From assembly GCF_017308985.1 (NCBI RefSeq), contig NZ_JADWPE010000002.1:620001-684000 (forward strand): a DNA stretch of 64,000 nt. Direction: 5' to 3'. Made by a program: the position numbers and the translations under genes. This document shows positions 26,153 to 35,824 of the stretch, piece by piece. Numbering within the stretch: the first letter of the stretch is position 1; every line of letters starts with the position of its first letter. The notes under the pieces are model-generated. The model was not told the DNA's origin, searched no databases, and was given only the letters and a program-made list of their open reading frames with translations. The DNA comes from Lysobacter changpingensis. GTDB lineage: Bacteria > Pseudomonadota > Gammaproteobacteria > Xanthomonadales > Xanthomonadaceae.

Positions 26153-28533
26153 CACGGGGTCTCTTGCGGCGGGGCCTCCTCGCGCGGGGCCTCCTCTTCC
26201 TTCCGGCCGAAGCCGAACCACTCGCGCCAGCCGCCGCTCTCTTCCTCGACGGGTTCGGGCTGCGGGCACGGCGCGTACTGCGGCGCGAAGCCGGCGACAT
26301 AGGCGAAACGGCGGGCGCCGGGGCAATCGGCGTCGGTGGAGTTGGAGCCGATCGTCCACTGCCAGTCGATGCCCTTGTTGCCCACTTCCAGCGGCGCGGT
26401 GGGCAGGCGCGAGAAGATCGACGACCACACGCGCATCGCACCGGTCGCGCCGTACAGGCCGGTTTCCTTGTTCTGGTCGTTGCCGACCCAGATCACCGCG
26501 AGATGGTCGCCCGTCCAGCCGGCGAACCAGCTGTCGCGGCCGTCGTTCGACGTACCGGTCTTGCCGGCCGGCGACAGCCGGCCCAGGCCGTCGCGCACGA
26601 GCTGCGTGCCGGTGCCGTTGGACACCGCCTGTTGCAGCGCGATGGTGATCAGCCGCGCGGCGATCGCGTCGCCTTCCTGCGCCGGCGCCGGCTCCTTGTC
26701 GTAGCGGTTGAGCGCCTTTCCGTTCGCGTCGAGCACGCCGCGCACGGCGTGCAGCGGCTGGATTTCGCCGCCGGATGCGAGGAACTGGTACAGCTGCGCC
26801 ATCGCGTACGGGCTCTGGTCCACCGCGCCGAGGATCAGCGCCGGATGCGGCGGAGCTTCGATGCCGGCAAGCGTGCGGATCAGGCTGGCGATGCGTTCGG
26901 GCTCGACCTGCATGCCCACGCGCACCGTGGCCTGGTTGTAGGACATCGCCAGCGCATCGACCAGGCGCACCGTGCCGTGGCTGCGGCCATCGGAATTGCC
27001 GGGATTCCAGTTCTTGTTCTTGCCCAGCGCGACGGTGACCGGCGAATCGTCGACCCAGCTGGCCAGCGAATACCTGCCCGGCTGCGCCAGCGCGAGCAGG
27101 TAGACGAAGGGCTTGAGCAGCGAACCGACCGGACGCTGCGCTTCGATCGCGCGATTGAAACCGTGTTCGGCGACGCTGCGGCTGCCGACGACGGCCACCA
27201 CGTTGCCGTTGTGCACGTCGGTGACCACCAGGCCGGTCTGCAACGGCGGACGACGCTTGCTGTCCAGGCCCTTGAGCGTGCGCGCGACCGCGCCTTCGGC
27301 CATCGCCTGCGCGGAGGGAGACATGCCGCTCATCACGCTCAGGCCCGCACCGGCGAGCGCGTCGGCGGGATAGTCGCGCGCCAGCTGGCGACGGATCAGG
27401 TCGACATAGGCCGGGAAACGGTTGGCCGCGATGCTGCCCGGATCGGTGGTCACGCCGAGCGGCGCCTTCAGCGCGCGCTGGTACTCGGCGTCGTCGATGA
27501 GGTGGGTTTCGTGCATCTCGCCGAGCACGAAATTGCGGCGTTCCAGCGCACGCCCGGGATTGCGGCGCGGGTCGTAGTACGACGGGCCGCGCACGATGCC
27601 GATGAGCAGCGCGATCTGTTCGGTGCTCAGGTCCGACAAGTCGCGCCCGAACCAGAACTCCGAACCCGCCGCGACGCCGTGGATCGCCTGCGCGCCGCGC
27701 TGGCCGAGGTAGACCTGGTTGAAGTACGCCTCCAGGATCGTGCCCTTGTCGTAGCGCGCTTCGATCAGCAGGGCGTAGAGGATTTCCTTGCCCTTGCGGC
27801 TGAGCGTGCGCTCCCGGCCGATGCCGAGCAGGCCGCTGCGCGCGAGCTGCTGGGTCAGCGTGCTCGCGCCCTGCGTGCTGCCGGTGGCGGTCTTGAAGGC
27901 GGCGCGAACCATGCCGCTGACGTCGATGCCGTGGTGACTGTTGAAATCGCGGTCTTCCACCGCCTGCAGGCCGGTGACCAGCAATTCGGGCACCTCGCGC
28001 AGGCGCACGAGGCGGCGTTCCTCGTTCTTCTGGCCGTAGAGCGTGGCGATGCGCGCCGGGTCCAGGCGCACGGATTTCAGCGCGCGCTTCGCCGACGCAT
28101 CGCGCACCGAGGCGACCTTGCTGCCGGACAGCACCACTTCGATGCGCCGCGCCGGCACCGGGCCGTCGACGTCCTGGAAGCCGCGGCTGGACACCAGCCA
28201 TCGCCCGCCCTTGCGCGCGTAGGTGCCCGGGCGCGTCCCGTCGCCTTCGTGGTAGGCCGCCGCATCGAGTTCGGTCTTGAGCGTCGCCGAATCCAGGGTC
28301 AGGCCCGGCGCCAGTTCCAGCGGTCGCGCGTAGACACGCGTGGGGATCTGCCACTTCAGCTGGCCGAAGCGCTCGCCGACTTCATGGTTCAGGTAGAGGG
28401 TGTACGGGACCAGGAAGCCCAGCCCCAGGCCGATCGCCGCGAGTACCCAGATGACCAGCCGCCGGCGCCATTGCGGGGCGTCGCGCTGCTCGGTGTCGTC
28501 GTTGTCGTCTTCGTCGTACTGGATTCGGGCCAC
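26152..28533 (-). CDS. mrcB: Bifunctional penicillin-binding protein 1B
   Basis: A 793-residue class A PBP that polymerises and crosslinks peptidoglycan. It has one membrane helix at about 27-48 (WVLAAIGLGLGFLVPYTLY) and a UvrB-like UB2H domain at about 60-155. The GT51 glycosyltransferase has the catalytic Glu in AVEDRDFNSHHG (near 190), GASTLTQQLAR and YFNQVYLGQ. The transpeptidase has SxxK GSLLKPF near 468, SYN, and KTGTSND near 656. A GTG at 28533 (MARIQYDEDD) is chosen; a TTG four codons upstream is the alternative and neither has a clear ribosome site. TAGACT on this strand near 28574-28579 could be the -10. Confidence 0.94.
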   Translation of the reverse strand: MARIQYDEDDNDDTEQRDAPQWRRRLVIWVLAAIGLGLGFLVPYTLYLNHEVGERFGQLKWQIPTRVYARPLELAPGLTLDSATLKTELDAAAYHEGDGTRPGTYARKGGRWLVSSRGFQDVDGPVPARRIEVVLSGSKVASVRDASAKRALKSVRLDPARIATLYGQKNEERRLVRLREVPELLVTGLQAVEDRDFNSHHGIDVSGMVRAAFKTATGSTQGASTLTQQLARSGLLGIGRERTLSRKGKEILYALLIEARYDKGTILEAYFNQVYLGQRGAQAIHGVAAGSEFWFGRDLSDLSTEQIALLIGIVRGPSYYDPRRNPGRALERRNFVLGEMHETHLIDDAEYQRALKAPLGVTTDPGSIAANRFPAYVDLIRRQLARDYPADALAGAGLSVMSGMSPSAQAMAEGAVARTLKGLDSKRRPPLQTGLVVTDVHNGNVVAVVGSRSVAEHGFNRAIEAQRPVGSLLKPFVYLLALAQPGRYSLASWVDDSPVTVALGKNKNWNPGNSDGRSHGTVRLVDALAMSYNQATVRVGMQVEPERIASLIRTLAGIEAPPHPALILGAVDQSPYAMAQLYQFLASGGEIQPLHAVRGVLDANGKALNRYDKEPAPAQEGDAIAARLITIALQQAVSNGTGTQLVRDGLGRLSPAGKTGTSNDGRDSWFAGWTGDHLAVIWVGNDQNKETGLYGATGAMRVWSSIFSRLPTAPLEVGNKGIDWQWTIGSNSTDADCPGARRFAYVAGFAPQYAPCPQPEPVEEESGGWREWFGFGRKEEEAPREEAPPQETP

Positions 28534-28660
28534 GGCATGGGACAATGGCGGGGCTGCGCCCTCGTGCCCGCGAGTCTAGCGCAGCCGGCCGGCGGCCCCG
28601 CGAACGGGGTGCGGGACCGCCGTTCGCGTTAGGGAGTTCCTTCAGCATGACGATGATCCG

Positions 28661-30763
28661 ATGGGCCTGAGCTGGACCGAGTTGCGATTCTTCTACGACC
28701 GGGGAACCGGTCTTGTCCGCCGGGGGCTCGCCAGCGTGCGCACGCGCGGCGTGCGCGCCTCGTGGGAGCGGGTGCTCAAGCAGTTCCACACCGTGCCGAT
28801 GGAGCAGCGTCTGGCACTGTACCTGCCTCAGGCGGAGCCGTTCGCACCGTTCGCGGTGCCGCATGCGCAGCGGCCGAAGGCGAGCATCGTCATTCCCGTC
28901 TACAACCAGTTCGCGCACACGCTGGCGTGCCTGCGGGCGATCGCAGCGCATCCGCCGTCAGCCCCGATCGAAATCATCGTCTCCGACGATGGTTCCTCGG
29001 ACGAAACAGCGGATGCGCTCGCGCAGGTCGAAGGCGTGCGTTACCACCGCCGTGCGCGCAACGGCGGTTTCATCGCCGCCTGCAACGATGGCGCGATGCA
29101 GGCACGCGGCGAGTTCCTGGTTTTCCTCAACAACGACACGATTCCGCAACCGGGCTGGCTCGATACGTTGCTGGCGACGTTCGACAGCGGCCCGGACATC
29201 GGACTGGCCGGCGCGCAACTGGTGTATCCCGACGGGAGATTGCAGGAAGCCGGCGGCCTCGTGTTCTCCGACGGCTCCGCGCACAACTACGGCCGTTTCG
29301 AAAGCCCCAACGATCCGCGTTATGGGTTCGTGCGCGACGCCGATTACTGCTCCGGCGCGGCGCTGGCCATGCCGCGTGCGCTCTTCGAAAGCGTGGGCGG
29401 CTTCGATCGACGCTATGAGCCGGCGTACTTCGAAGATACCGATATGGCCTTCGCGGTCCGCGCGAAGGGATTGCGCGTCGTCTACCAGCCGCACGCCCAC
29501 GTCGTGCACATGGAAGGCACCACGGCCGGCGTGGACGACACCAAAGGCGTGAAGGCCTACCAGGCGCGAAATCGCCATGTTTTCGCCGAAAAATGGCATG
29601 AAGCGCTGCAGCATCAGCCGCCACCGCAAACAACCCCGTACCTCGCAGCCGGTGCCGGCGCTGCGCGGCGGGTGCTCATCGTAGACGGCGCGACGCCGCA
29701 ACCCGATCGCGATTCGGCTTCGTTGCGGCTGGTGAATCTGATGCGGCTGCTGCGCGAGGAGCAGGCGCAGGTGGCGTTCTTCCCTGGCGACCTGAGCCAT
29801 GCGGGCGACAACACGCGCAGGCTCCAGTCGCTTGGCGTCGAAGCCTGGTACGCGCCGTTCGCGACGACGCCCGCACAATGGATGCGCACGCACGGCCGGG
29901 CCTTCGACACGATCGTGATCTGCCGCCACTACGTCCTGCGCGAATGGCTGCCGCTGGTGCGCCGGTTCGCGCCGCAGGCCAAGCTGGTCTTCGACACGGT
30001 CGACCTGCACTACCTGCGCGAACGCCGCGGCGCCGAGCTCGCGGGCGATGTCGCGCGCAAGCGCGCGTCCGAGCGTACCCGCACGCTGGAACTGGAGATG
30101 ATCGCCCGCAGCGACGCGACGCTGGTCGTGAGCGAGGTCGAACGCACGCTGCTCGCGCAGGACGCACCCGGCGCCCGTGTGGAAATCGTGTCGAACCTGC
30201 ACCACGTGCGCGGCCGCGGCCTGCCATTCGAGCAACGCCACGACCTGGTCTTCGTCGGTGGTTTCCGCCATCCGCCGAACGTCGACGCGGTGCAGTGGTT
30301 CGTAGGTGACGTGTTCCCGATCGTCCGCGCGCAATTGCCCGAAGTGCGATTCCACTGCATAGGCAGCGACACGCCGCCGGAGATCGCGGCATTGGCCGCA
30401 CGCCCCGGCGTGGTCGTGCACGGGTATGTGCCCGACATCGACCCGTACATGGATGGCGCACGCATCGCCGTGGCGCCGCTGCGTTACGGCGCCGGCGTGA
30501 AGGGCAAGGTAAACCTGAGCATGGCGCACGGCCAGCCGGTGGTGGCGACGGCCTGCGCGGTCGAAGGCATGCACCTGCGCGACGGCGAGGACGTGCTGGT
30601 CGGCAACGACCCGGAGGCGTTCGCCCAGGCCGTGGTACGGCTCTACACCGATGCGGCGCTGTGGAATCGCCTGTCCCGCAGCGGCCTCGCGAACGTCGAG
30701 CGCCACTTCTCGCTGGACGCCGCGCGCGACGTCGTACGTCGCGTATTGCTGGAACGCGACTGA
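28661..30763 (+). CDS. Two-domain glycosyltransferase (GT2 joined to GT4-type)
   Basis: A 700-residue cytoplasmic protein. Residues 70-300 are a GT2 (GT-A) domain: ASIVIPVYNQF, EIIVSDDGSSDET, FLNNDTIPQPGWLD with the metal-binding region, and GGFDRRYEPAYFEDTDMAF. Residues 340-700 are a GT-B, GT4-like domain: RVLIVDGATPQPDRDSAS, LVFVGGFRHPPNVDAVQWF, VVHGYVPDIDPYM, VAPLRYGAGVKGKV, then HFSLDAARDVV. Such fusions occur in O-antigen and exopolysaccharide synthesis. It stands alone, not in a polysaccharide cluster. An ATG 15 bases upstream closes after seven codons, so the start at 28661 is firm. Confidence 0.88.
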   Translation: MGLSWTELRFFYDRGTGLVRRGLASVRTRGVRASWERVLKQFHTVPMEQRLALYLPQAEPFAPFAVPHAQRPKASIVIPVYNQFAHTLACLRAIAAHPPSAPIEIIVSDDGSSDETADALAQVEGVRYHRRARNGGFIAACNDGAMQARGEFLVFLNNDTIPQPGWLDTLLATFDSGPDIGLAGAQLVYPDGRLQEAGGLVFSDGSAHNYGRFESPNDPRYGFVRDADYCSGAALAMPRALFESVGGFDRRYEPAYFEDTDMAFAVRAKGLRVVYQPHAHVVHMEGTTAGVDDTKGVKAYQARNRHVFAEKWHEALQHQPPPQTTPYLAAGAGAARRVLIVDGATPQPDRDSASLRLVNLMRLLREEQAQVAFFPGDLSHAGDNTRRLQSLGVEAWYAPFATTPAQWMRTHGRAFDTIVICRHYVLREWLPLVRRFAPQAKLVFDTVDLHYLRERRGAELAGDVARKRASERTRTLELEMIARSDATLVVSEVERTLLAQDAPGARVEIVSNLHHVRGRGLPFEQRHDLVFVGGFRHPPNVDAVQWFVGDVFPIVRAQLPEVRFHCIGSDTPPEIAALAARPGVVVHGYVPDIDPYMDGARIAVAPLRYGAGVKGKVNLSMAHGQPVVATACAVEGMHLRDGEDVLVGNDPEAFAQAVVRLYTDAALWNRLSRSGLANVERHFSLDAARDVVRRVLLERD

Positions 30764-30766
30764 CCG

Positions 30767-32440
30767 CTAGTTCGCCGCCGACGCCGCCCGCAGCCGGTCG
30801 GCGAATTCCCCGAGTCCCGTCGCCTGCGGATCCAGTTCGCGGGCGGCGGTCAGGGCGGCCTGGGCGGCGCCGATCTCGCCCGCGCCCAGGCGCTCGTCGC
30901 CCACCGCGATCCAGCGCTGCGCAAGACGCCGGCGCGCGTCGCGCAGGGCGGCGCTTTCGCCTTCCAGCACGGCGCGTGCGTCCAGGCATTCGCGCGCGCG
31001 ACGCAGGCGGTTGCCGCGCAGTTCGTTCTCGAAGCACCGCTGCGCGGCCGGCAACAATCGCGCCATCGCGCCGCGCACGCGCGGATCCTGCGGCGCCAGC
31101 GCCTGCGCGGCGCGCAGCTTGTCGTACGCGCTGTCGCCGGGCGGCGTGAGCAGGTCGCCGTTCGCTTCGGCCCGCGAGGCATCGGTGAGCAACTGGTCGA
31201 TGCGGCGCGCACGCTGCCCGGACGATTCGCGTTGCCCGTAGCGCTGCTGCGTCTGCCGGGCCTGCGTCAGCCGCTGCTGGGCCTGGTCGATGCCCGGCGC
31301 CTGCAGCGAGATCGCGCGCGCGTCGCGCAACGCGGCTTCGGCTTCATCGAAACGGAAATCCGCGGCGTAGCGTTCGCTGCGCTGGGCGTAGGTGTTGGCG
31401 ATCTGGATCAGCCCGCGCTCGGCGGCGGCATCGTCGGGCATCGCGGCGAGCGCGGCGAGGTATTCGTCGAGCGCATCGTCCAGGTGGCCCCGGCGCAGCG
31501 CCTGGTCGCCGCGGCTGCGGTGCTGTTCGCCGGCGCGCGCGAGCTGCGCCAGCGCGTCGGGCAGGTCGACGTGGCCCGGATCGGCCGACTGCACGCGGCG
31601 GATGCGCGCGGAGGCCTCGGCCAGTTCGCCGCGCGAGAGCGAGGTGCGCGCGAGCTGGAGCAGATCGGCGAGCGTGTCCTCGCGGCCCTCGAGCGCTTCG
31701 ATGCGCGCCGGCTGCAACGCGAGGACGCGCTGGTAGAGCGGCAATGCTGCGTGCTCGTTGCCGTCGAGCTGGCCCGCCAGGCGTGCAGCCGCGGCCTGCG
31801 CCAGCAGCGTGTCGATGCCCGCTTCGGCGGCTTCGCGGGCGCGCAGGCGTTTTTCGAGCGCGTCGACCTGCGCACGCGGCACGGACAGTTCGCGGGCGAG
31901 CGCCAGCATCGAATGCGCTTCCTTGTGGCGCCGGGCGTTCATCGCCTTGCCGGCGCGCGCCAGCGCTGCCTGGCCGACCTTCGCCAGGCCTGCGCGCGCT
32001 TCGCTGCGGTCCGGATCGCGCGCGAGCGCCGCGGCATACAGCTCGCGGGCGCCACGACCGTCGGGCGAGGTCAGGCGGCCCTGCGCCAGCGCGCGTGCGG
32101 CGTCGGCCTGCAACTGCTGGGCGCGCGTTTCCGGCCAGAGCATGTCCGACAGCGGCTGGCGCAGCACGAACAGGCCGGCACCGAGCGCGGCGAGGGCGAG
32201 CATCGCCACGAGCCACGCCCAAGGACGCGACGGCTGCGCCGGCTCGGCGATGGGGCTGCGACGGCGATGCCGCTTCTTCGGCCCGGCACGGAAGTCGTCG
32301 ACCTCCCAGCCGACCATTTCCTCGCGCGGCTCGGCGCCCAGCGTCGGCTCGATGCGACCACGCGGCGAGGCCGCATCGTCGCCGAGCGGGCCGTGCCAGG
32401 GGTCCGGGTTGGGATCGCGGGGCGTCTTTGAACTCACCAC
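30767..32440 (-). CDS. Membrane-anchored TPR-like protein of unknown function
   Basis: A 557-residue protein. Residues 1-70 are polar with a basic cluster (KKRHRRR), then one membrane helix at about 75-92 (WLVAMLALAALGAGLFVL). Residues 105-555 consist of Ala/Arg/Leu-rich helical pairs resembling tetratricopeptide repeats (GRGARELYAAALARDPDR, NEHAALPLYQRVLALQPAR, HLDDALDEYLAALAAMPDD). The N-in topology puts the repeats in the periplasm. It starts at a GTG without an obvious ribosome site, 66 bases after relA, and ends convergently three bases from the glycosyltransferase stop. I do not recognise a specific family. Confidence 0.75.
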   Translation of the reverse strand: MVSSKTPRDPNPDPWHGPLGDDAASPRGRIEPTLGAEPREEMVGWEVDDFRAGPKKRHRRRSPIAEPAQPSRPWAWLVAMLALAALGAGLFVLRQPLSDMLWPETRAQQLQADAARALAQGRLTSPDGRGARELYAAALARDPDRSEARAGLAKVGQAALARAGKAMNARRHKEAHSMLALARELSVPRAQVDALEKRLRAREAAEAGIDTLLAQAAAARLAGQLDGNEHAALPLYQRVLALQPARIEALEGREDTLADLLQLARTSLSRGELAEASARIRRVQSADPGHVDLPDALAQLARAGEQHRSRGDQALRRGHLDDALDEYLAALAAMPDDAAAERGLIQIANTYAQRSERYAADFRFDEAEAALRDARAISLQAPGIDQAQQRLTQARQTQQRYGQRESSGQRARRIDQLLTDASRAEANGDLLTPPGDSAYDKLRAAQALAPQDPRVRGAMARLLPAAQRCFENELRGNRLRRARECLDARAVLEGESAALRDARRRLAQRWIAVGDERLGAGEIGAAQAALTAARELDPQATGLGEFADRLRAASAAN

Positions 32441-32506
32441 GCAAGGATAACGCCGGGAAAGTGGTGGGTCCGTCGCAACTTTCGGCGTGCGTTCAGCGGC
32501 GCGCGT

Positions 32507-34678
32507 TCAGCGGCGCTGCGCGTGCTCGACGCCCGGCAGCGCGGACAGCTTGCCCAGCAGCGTGGACAGCTGGCCGTAGTCGCCCACGCGCAGGCGCAGG
32601 CGCAACCGAACGCGCGCACCGTTGCGCTCGCTTTCGCTTCGGATGCTGACCATGTGCGCGTTGCCCTGCGCGATCAGGTTGGTGACTTCCTTCAGCAGCC
32701 ACTTGCGGTCCAGCGCCAGCACTTCGACGTCGACCTCGTAGCCGCTGCCCGCGCGGCCCCACTCGACCGGCAGCACGCGCTGCGGCTGCGCGGCCGCCAG
32801 GCGCTGGAACGCGGCGCATCCAGGGCGGTGCACGCTCACCCCACGCCCACGCGTGAGATAGCCGACGATCGCCTCGCCCGGCAGCGGCTGGCAGCAGCGC
32901 GCGAGCTGCACCAGCAGGTTGCCCACGCCTTCCACGGTGAAGTCGTTGCTCCGTCGAGGCGCGCGGCGCGGGGTCGGCGGCGTGACGGTGGTGGTCGTCG
33001 CGGGCGCGGCGGCGACGGCCTGCGCGGCTTCGCGGGCGCGTTCGTGCTCGAGCAGCGCGCGACCCACCTGGTGCGGGCCGATGTCGCCCAGCGCCACCTG
33101 CACGTACACCTCCGCATCGCTGGCGAGGTTGAACTTCTCCCGCGCCGGCGCGAGGTCGGCACCGAGCAGGCCGAGGCGGCGCAGTTCCTTGTCGAGCAGC
33201 TCCTTGCCGGCCGCTTCGTTGCGCGCGCGGTCGAGCTTGTGGAACCACGCGCGCACCTTGTCGCGCGAACGCCCGCTGGCGAGAAAACCATTCGCCGCGA
33301 CCAGCCAGTCGCGGCGCGGCTCGCCGGTCTTCGCGGTCATGATCTCCACGCGATCGCCGCTGCGCAGCTTGTGGTCGAGCGGGACGATGCGTCCGTCCAC
33401 CTTGGCACCGCGGCAGCGATGGCCCACTTCGGTATGCACGTGGTACGCGAAATCCAGCGGCGTCGCGCCGGTGGGCAGGTCGATCACCTCGCCCTTCGGC
33501 GTGAGCACGTAGATGCGGTCCTCCACCAGTTCGGTGTCGAACTCGCCCGCGAGCGACACCTCCTCGCGTCCGCCCTCGCCGCCGGCTTCCAGCAGCCGGC
33601 GCATCCACGCGATCTTGCGGTCGAACGCGGCATCGGCGCTGTGGCTGCCGACTTCCTTGTATTTCCAGTGCGCGGCGACGCCGAGCTCGGCCTGGCGGTG
33701 CATCTCGTGCGTGCGGATCTGCACTTCCAGCGTCTTGCCTTCCGGGCCGATCACCGCCGTATGCAGCGAGCGGTAATCGTTGCGCTTGGGTCGCGCGATG
33801 TAATCGTCGAATTCGCTGGGCACCGGCGTCCACGTCGCGTGCACGACGCCGAGCGCGGCATAGCAGTCGGCGAGGCTGTCGACCATCACGCGCACCGCGC
33901 GCAGGTCGTACAACTCGCCGATCGGCACGTTCTTGCGCTGCATCTTCTTCCAGATGCTGTAGATATGCTTGGGACGGCCGGCGATGTCCGCCGTCAGCCC
34001 CTGCGCGGCCATCGCCTCGCGCAGCGTGCGCTTCACCTGCTCGATGTAGCGTTCGCGATCGGTGCGCTTCTCGTCGAGCAGGCGCGCGATCTGCTGGTAG
34101 GTCGCCGGTTCCAGGTAACGGAACGCGAGGTCTTCCAGTTCCCACTTCAACTGCCAGATGCCAAGCCGGTTCGCGAGCGGCGCGTGGATGTCGCGCGTGA
34201 GCGTCGCCAGTTCGCGGCGCTCGGCTTCGGGCAGACGCTCGGCGTGGCGCATGCGCGCCAGCTGCCGCGCGAGCAGGATCGGCACCACGCGCAGGTCGCG
34301 CACGATCGCCAGCAGCAGCCGGCGCAGGCCCTCGTTGCCGGCCTGGCCGTGGCGCTGGGCATGCAGTTCCCACACCTGCCCGGCGGCGCGCTGGCCTTCC
34401 AGCAGCGGCGCGATGCCGGGGAAATCGCGTTCGATGCGGGGGCGCAGCGCTTCCTCCCACGCCGGATGCGCGTGGAGGATCGCCGCCGCCGCGGTGTCGC
34501 CGTCGGCGCCGAGCAGCGCCAGCGCATCGAGCATGCTGGCCACCAGTTCGGGAGGATCGCCGCCTTCCGCATCGGCGGTCGCCGCCGCCTGCTGCATCGC
34601 CCGCTGCAGCGGCGCGGGGATGCCCGCGCTGGCCGGATGCGCCAGTGCCGGATGCGACGAGGGGGACGGTGTTGCCAT
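32507..34678 (-). CDS. relA: GTP pyrophosphokinase RelA
   Basis: A 723-residue long RSH protein. The N-terminal hydrolase-like region (about 40-210) lacks the HD and ED metal-binding residues of SpoT (compare IVRDLRVVPILLARQLARMR), as in monofunctional RelA. The synthetase has YDLRAVRVMV and RNDYRSLHTAV with EVQIRT. TGS (DRIYVLTPKGEVIDLP), the zinc-finger/CC region (LARCCQPLPGEAIVGYLTRG) and a C-terminal ACT domain complete the protein. It makes (p)ppGpp on stalled ribosomes. The start at 34678 gives the MATPSPS N-terminus. It diverges from the secreted paralogue pair. Confidence 0.95.
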   Translation of the reverse strand: MATPSPSSHPALAHPASAGIPAPLQRAMQQAAATADAEGGDPPELVASMLDALALLGADGDTAAAAILHAHPAWEEALRPRIERDFPGIAPLLEGQRAAGQVWELHAQRHGQAGNEGLRRLLLAIVRDLRVVPILLARQLARMRHAERLPEAERRELATLTRDIHAPLANRLGIWQLKWELEDLAFRYLEPATYQQIARLLDEKRTDRERYIEQVKRTLREAMAAQGLTADIAGRPKHIYSIWKKMQRKNVPIGELYDLRAVRVMVDSLADCYAALGVVHATWTPVPSEFDDYIARPKRNDYRSLHTAVIGPEGKTLEVQIRTHEMHRQAELGVAAHWKYKEVGSHSADAAFDRKIAWMRRLLEAGGEGGREEVSLAGEFDTELVEDRIYVLTPKGEVIDLPTGATPLDFAYHVHTEVGHRCRGAKVDGRIVPLDHKLRSGDRVEIMTAKTGEPRRDWLVAANGFLASGRSRDKVRAWFHKLDRARNEAAGKELLDKELRRLGLLGADLAPAREKFNLASDAEVYVQVALGDIGPHQVGRALLEHERAREAAQAVAAAPATTTTVTPPTPRRAPRRSNDFTVEGVGNLLVQLARCCQPLPGEAIVGYLTRGRGVSVHRPGCAAFQRLAAAQPQRVLPVEWGRAGSGYEVDVEVLALDRKWLLKEVTNLIAQGNAHMVSIRSESERNGARVRLRLRLRVGDYGQLSTLLGKLSALPGVEHAQRR

Positions 34679-34757
34679 GGCGCTGAACGGATGTGCCTTG
34701 GAGTCGGCGACGCGGGGACGGTCTACACTAGCCCGCATCCGACTGGAGGAACAGCGC

Positions 34758-35249
34758 ATGACCCGCATCGCCCCGCCTGCCCGCCTTCTCGCGCTCGCCG
34801 CGCTGCTGCCCTTCGCCCTGGCGGCGATGGCGCAGGAGAAGATCGAACAGCAGATGACCTACGAGCAGTTCAAGGCCTCGGGCCTGGACAAGCTGTCGGC
34901 GGCGGAGCTGGCGAACCTCAACGCGTGGTTGTCGGGCAAGCTGGAAGTCGAGACCGCGAAGGCCGCCGACGAGGTCCGCCAGCAATCGGGCGAGGACCGC
35001 CGCGGTATCGCCCAGCGCGAATCGCGCGAGCCGGTCGCCGGCGCCATCACCGGCGCGTTCACCGGCTTCGGCAAGGGGCGCCAGTTCACGCTCGACAACG
35101 GCCAGGTGTGGCAGCAGATCGACGATGTCTCGCTCAGCGCCAAGCTCGACAACCCCAAGGTGCGCATCACCCCGAGCCTGCTCGGCGGCGCGTGGTACCT
35201 GGCGGTCGACGGCTACAACACCCGCGCGAAGGTGCAGCGCGTGAAGTGA
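34758..35249 (+). CDS. Secreted protein of unknown function, paralogue 1
   Basis: A 163-residue exported protein with a signal peptide to about residue 25 (LLALAALLPFALAAMAQ). A motif EQFKASGLDKLSAAELANLN follows, then a charged helix to about 75. The C-terminal beta-rich domain has FTLDNGQVWQQIDD, NPKVRITPSLLGGAWYL and ends AKVQRVK. GGAGG lies eight bases before the ATG. The gene directly downstream encodes a paralogue with the same architecture. TACACT at 34724-34729 may be its -10. Function unknown; likely periplasmic. Confidence 0.85.
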   Translation: MTRIAPPARLLALAALLPFALAAMAQEKIEQQMTYEQFKASGLDKLSAAELANLNAWLSGKLEVETAKAADEVRQQSGEDRRGIAQRESREPVAGAITGAFTGFGKGRQFTLDNGQVWQQIDDVSLSAKLDNPKVRITPSLLGGAWYLAVDGYNTRAKVQRVK

Positions 35250-35308
35250 CGACGGCCTCGGCCGTTCCCGGGATGTCCGTTCGCGATTGAGTCCGACGAG
35301 GTGATCCG

Positions 35309-35812
35309 ATGCGCTGGTCGTTGCCGTTCGCCGTTGTGATGTCGCTGTATGCGTTCCTTCCGTCTCCGTCGGCGCATGCCGCGGAGAAGACCTACGTTCC
35401 CATCGAACAGCGCCTGAGCGCCGAGCAGATGCGCGCCACGGGCCTGGACACGCTGTCGCAGGAGCAGCTGTCGCTGCTCAACCGCCTGCTCAGCGAGGAC
35501 CGCGCCGAAGTGGCGCGCGCGGTGGAGGCCGAAGTGGTCGCGAAACACACGCAGGACAGCGCCGGCAAGCGTGCCGAGCGCGTCGAACGCCAGCCGGTGT
35601 CCGGCACGGTGGCCGGCGAACTGCGCAAATGGTCCACCGGCCAGACCGTGCAGCTGGACAACGGCCAGCGCTGGCGCATCGTGCAGGGCGACGTGTATTT
35701 CTCGAGGCCGGTGAGCAACCCGAAGGTCACCATCGCGCCGGGCTTCCTGGGCGCGTGGTGGATGCGCATGGAAGACGACACGCCGGCGGTGAAGGTGCAG
35801 CGCGTCGACTGA
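35309..35812 (+). CDS. Secreted protein of unknown function, paralogue 2
   Basis: A 167-residue exported protein with a signal peptide to about residue 24 (ending SAHAAEK). It repeats the plan of its upstream neighbour: EQMRATGLDTLSQEQLSLLN, a charged helix, VQLDNGQRWRIVQGDV, NPKVTIAPGFLGAWWM and the ending VKVQRVD. Identity with the neighbour is concentrated in these blocks, suggesting an old tandem duplication. The 59-base spacer suggests cotranscription. It ends convergently 12 bases before the hrpA stop. Confidence 0.85.
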   Translation: MRWSLPFAVVMSLYAFLPSPSAHAAEKTYVPIEQRLSAEQMRATGLDTLSQEQLSLLNRLLSEDRAEVARAVEAEVVAKHTQDSAGKRAERVERQPVSGTVAGELRKWSTGQTVQLDNGQRWRIVQGDVYFSRPVSNPKVTIAPGFLGAWWMRMEDDTPAVKVQRVD

Positions 35813-35824
35813 CGCGCGCCTGCG

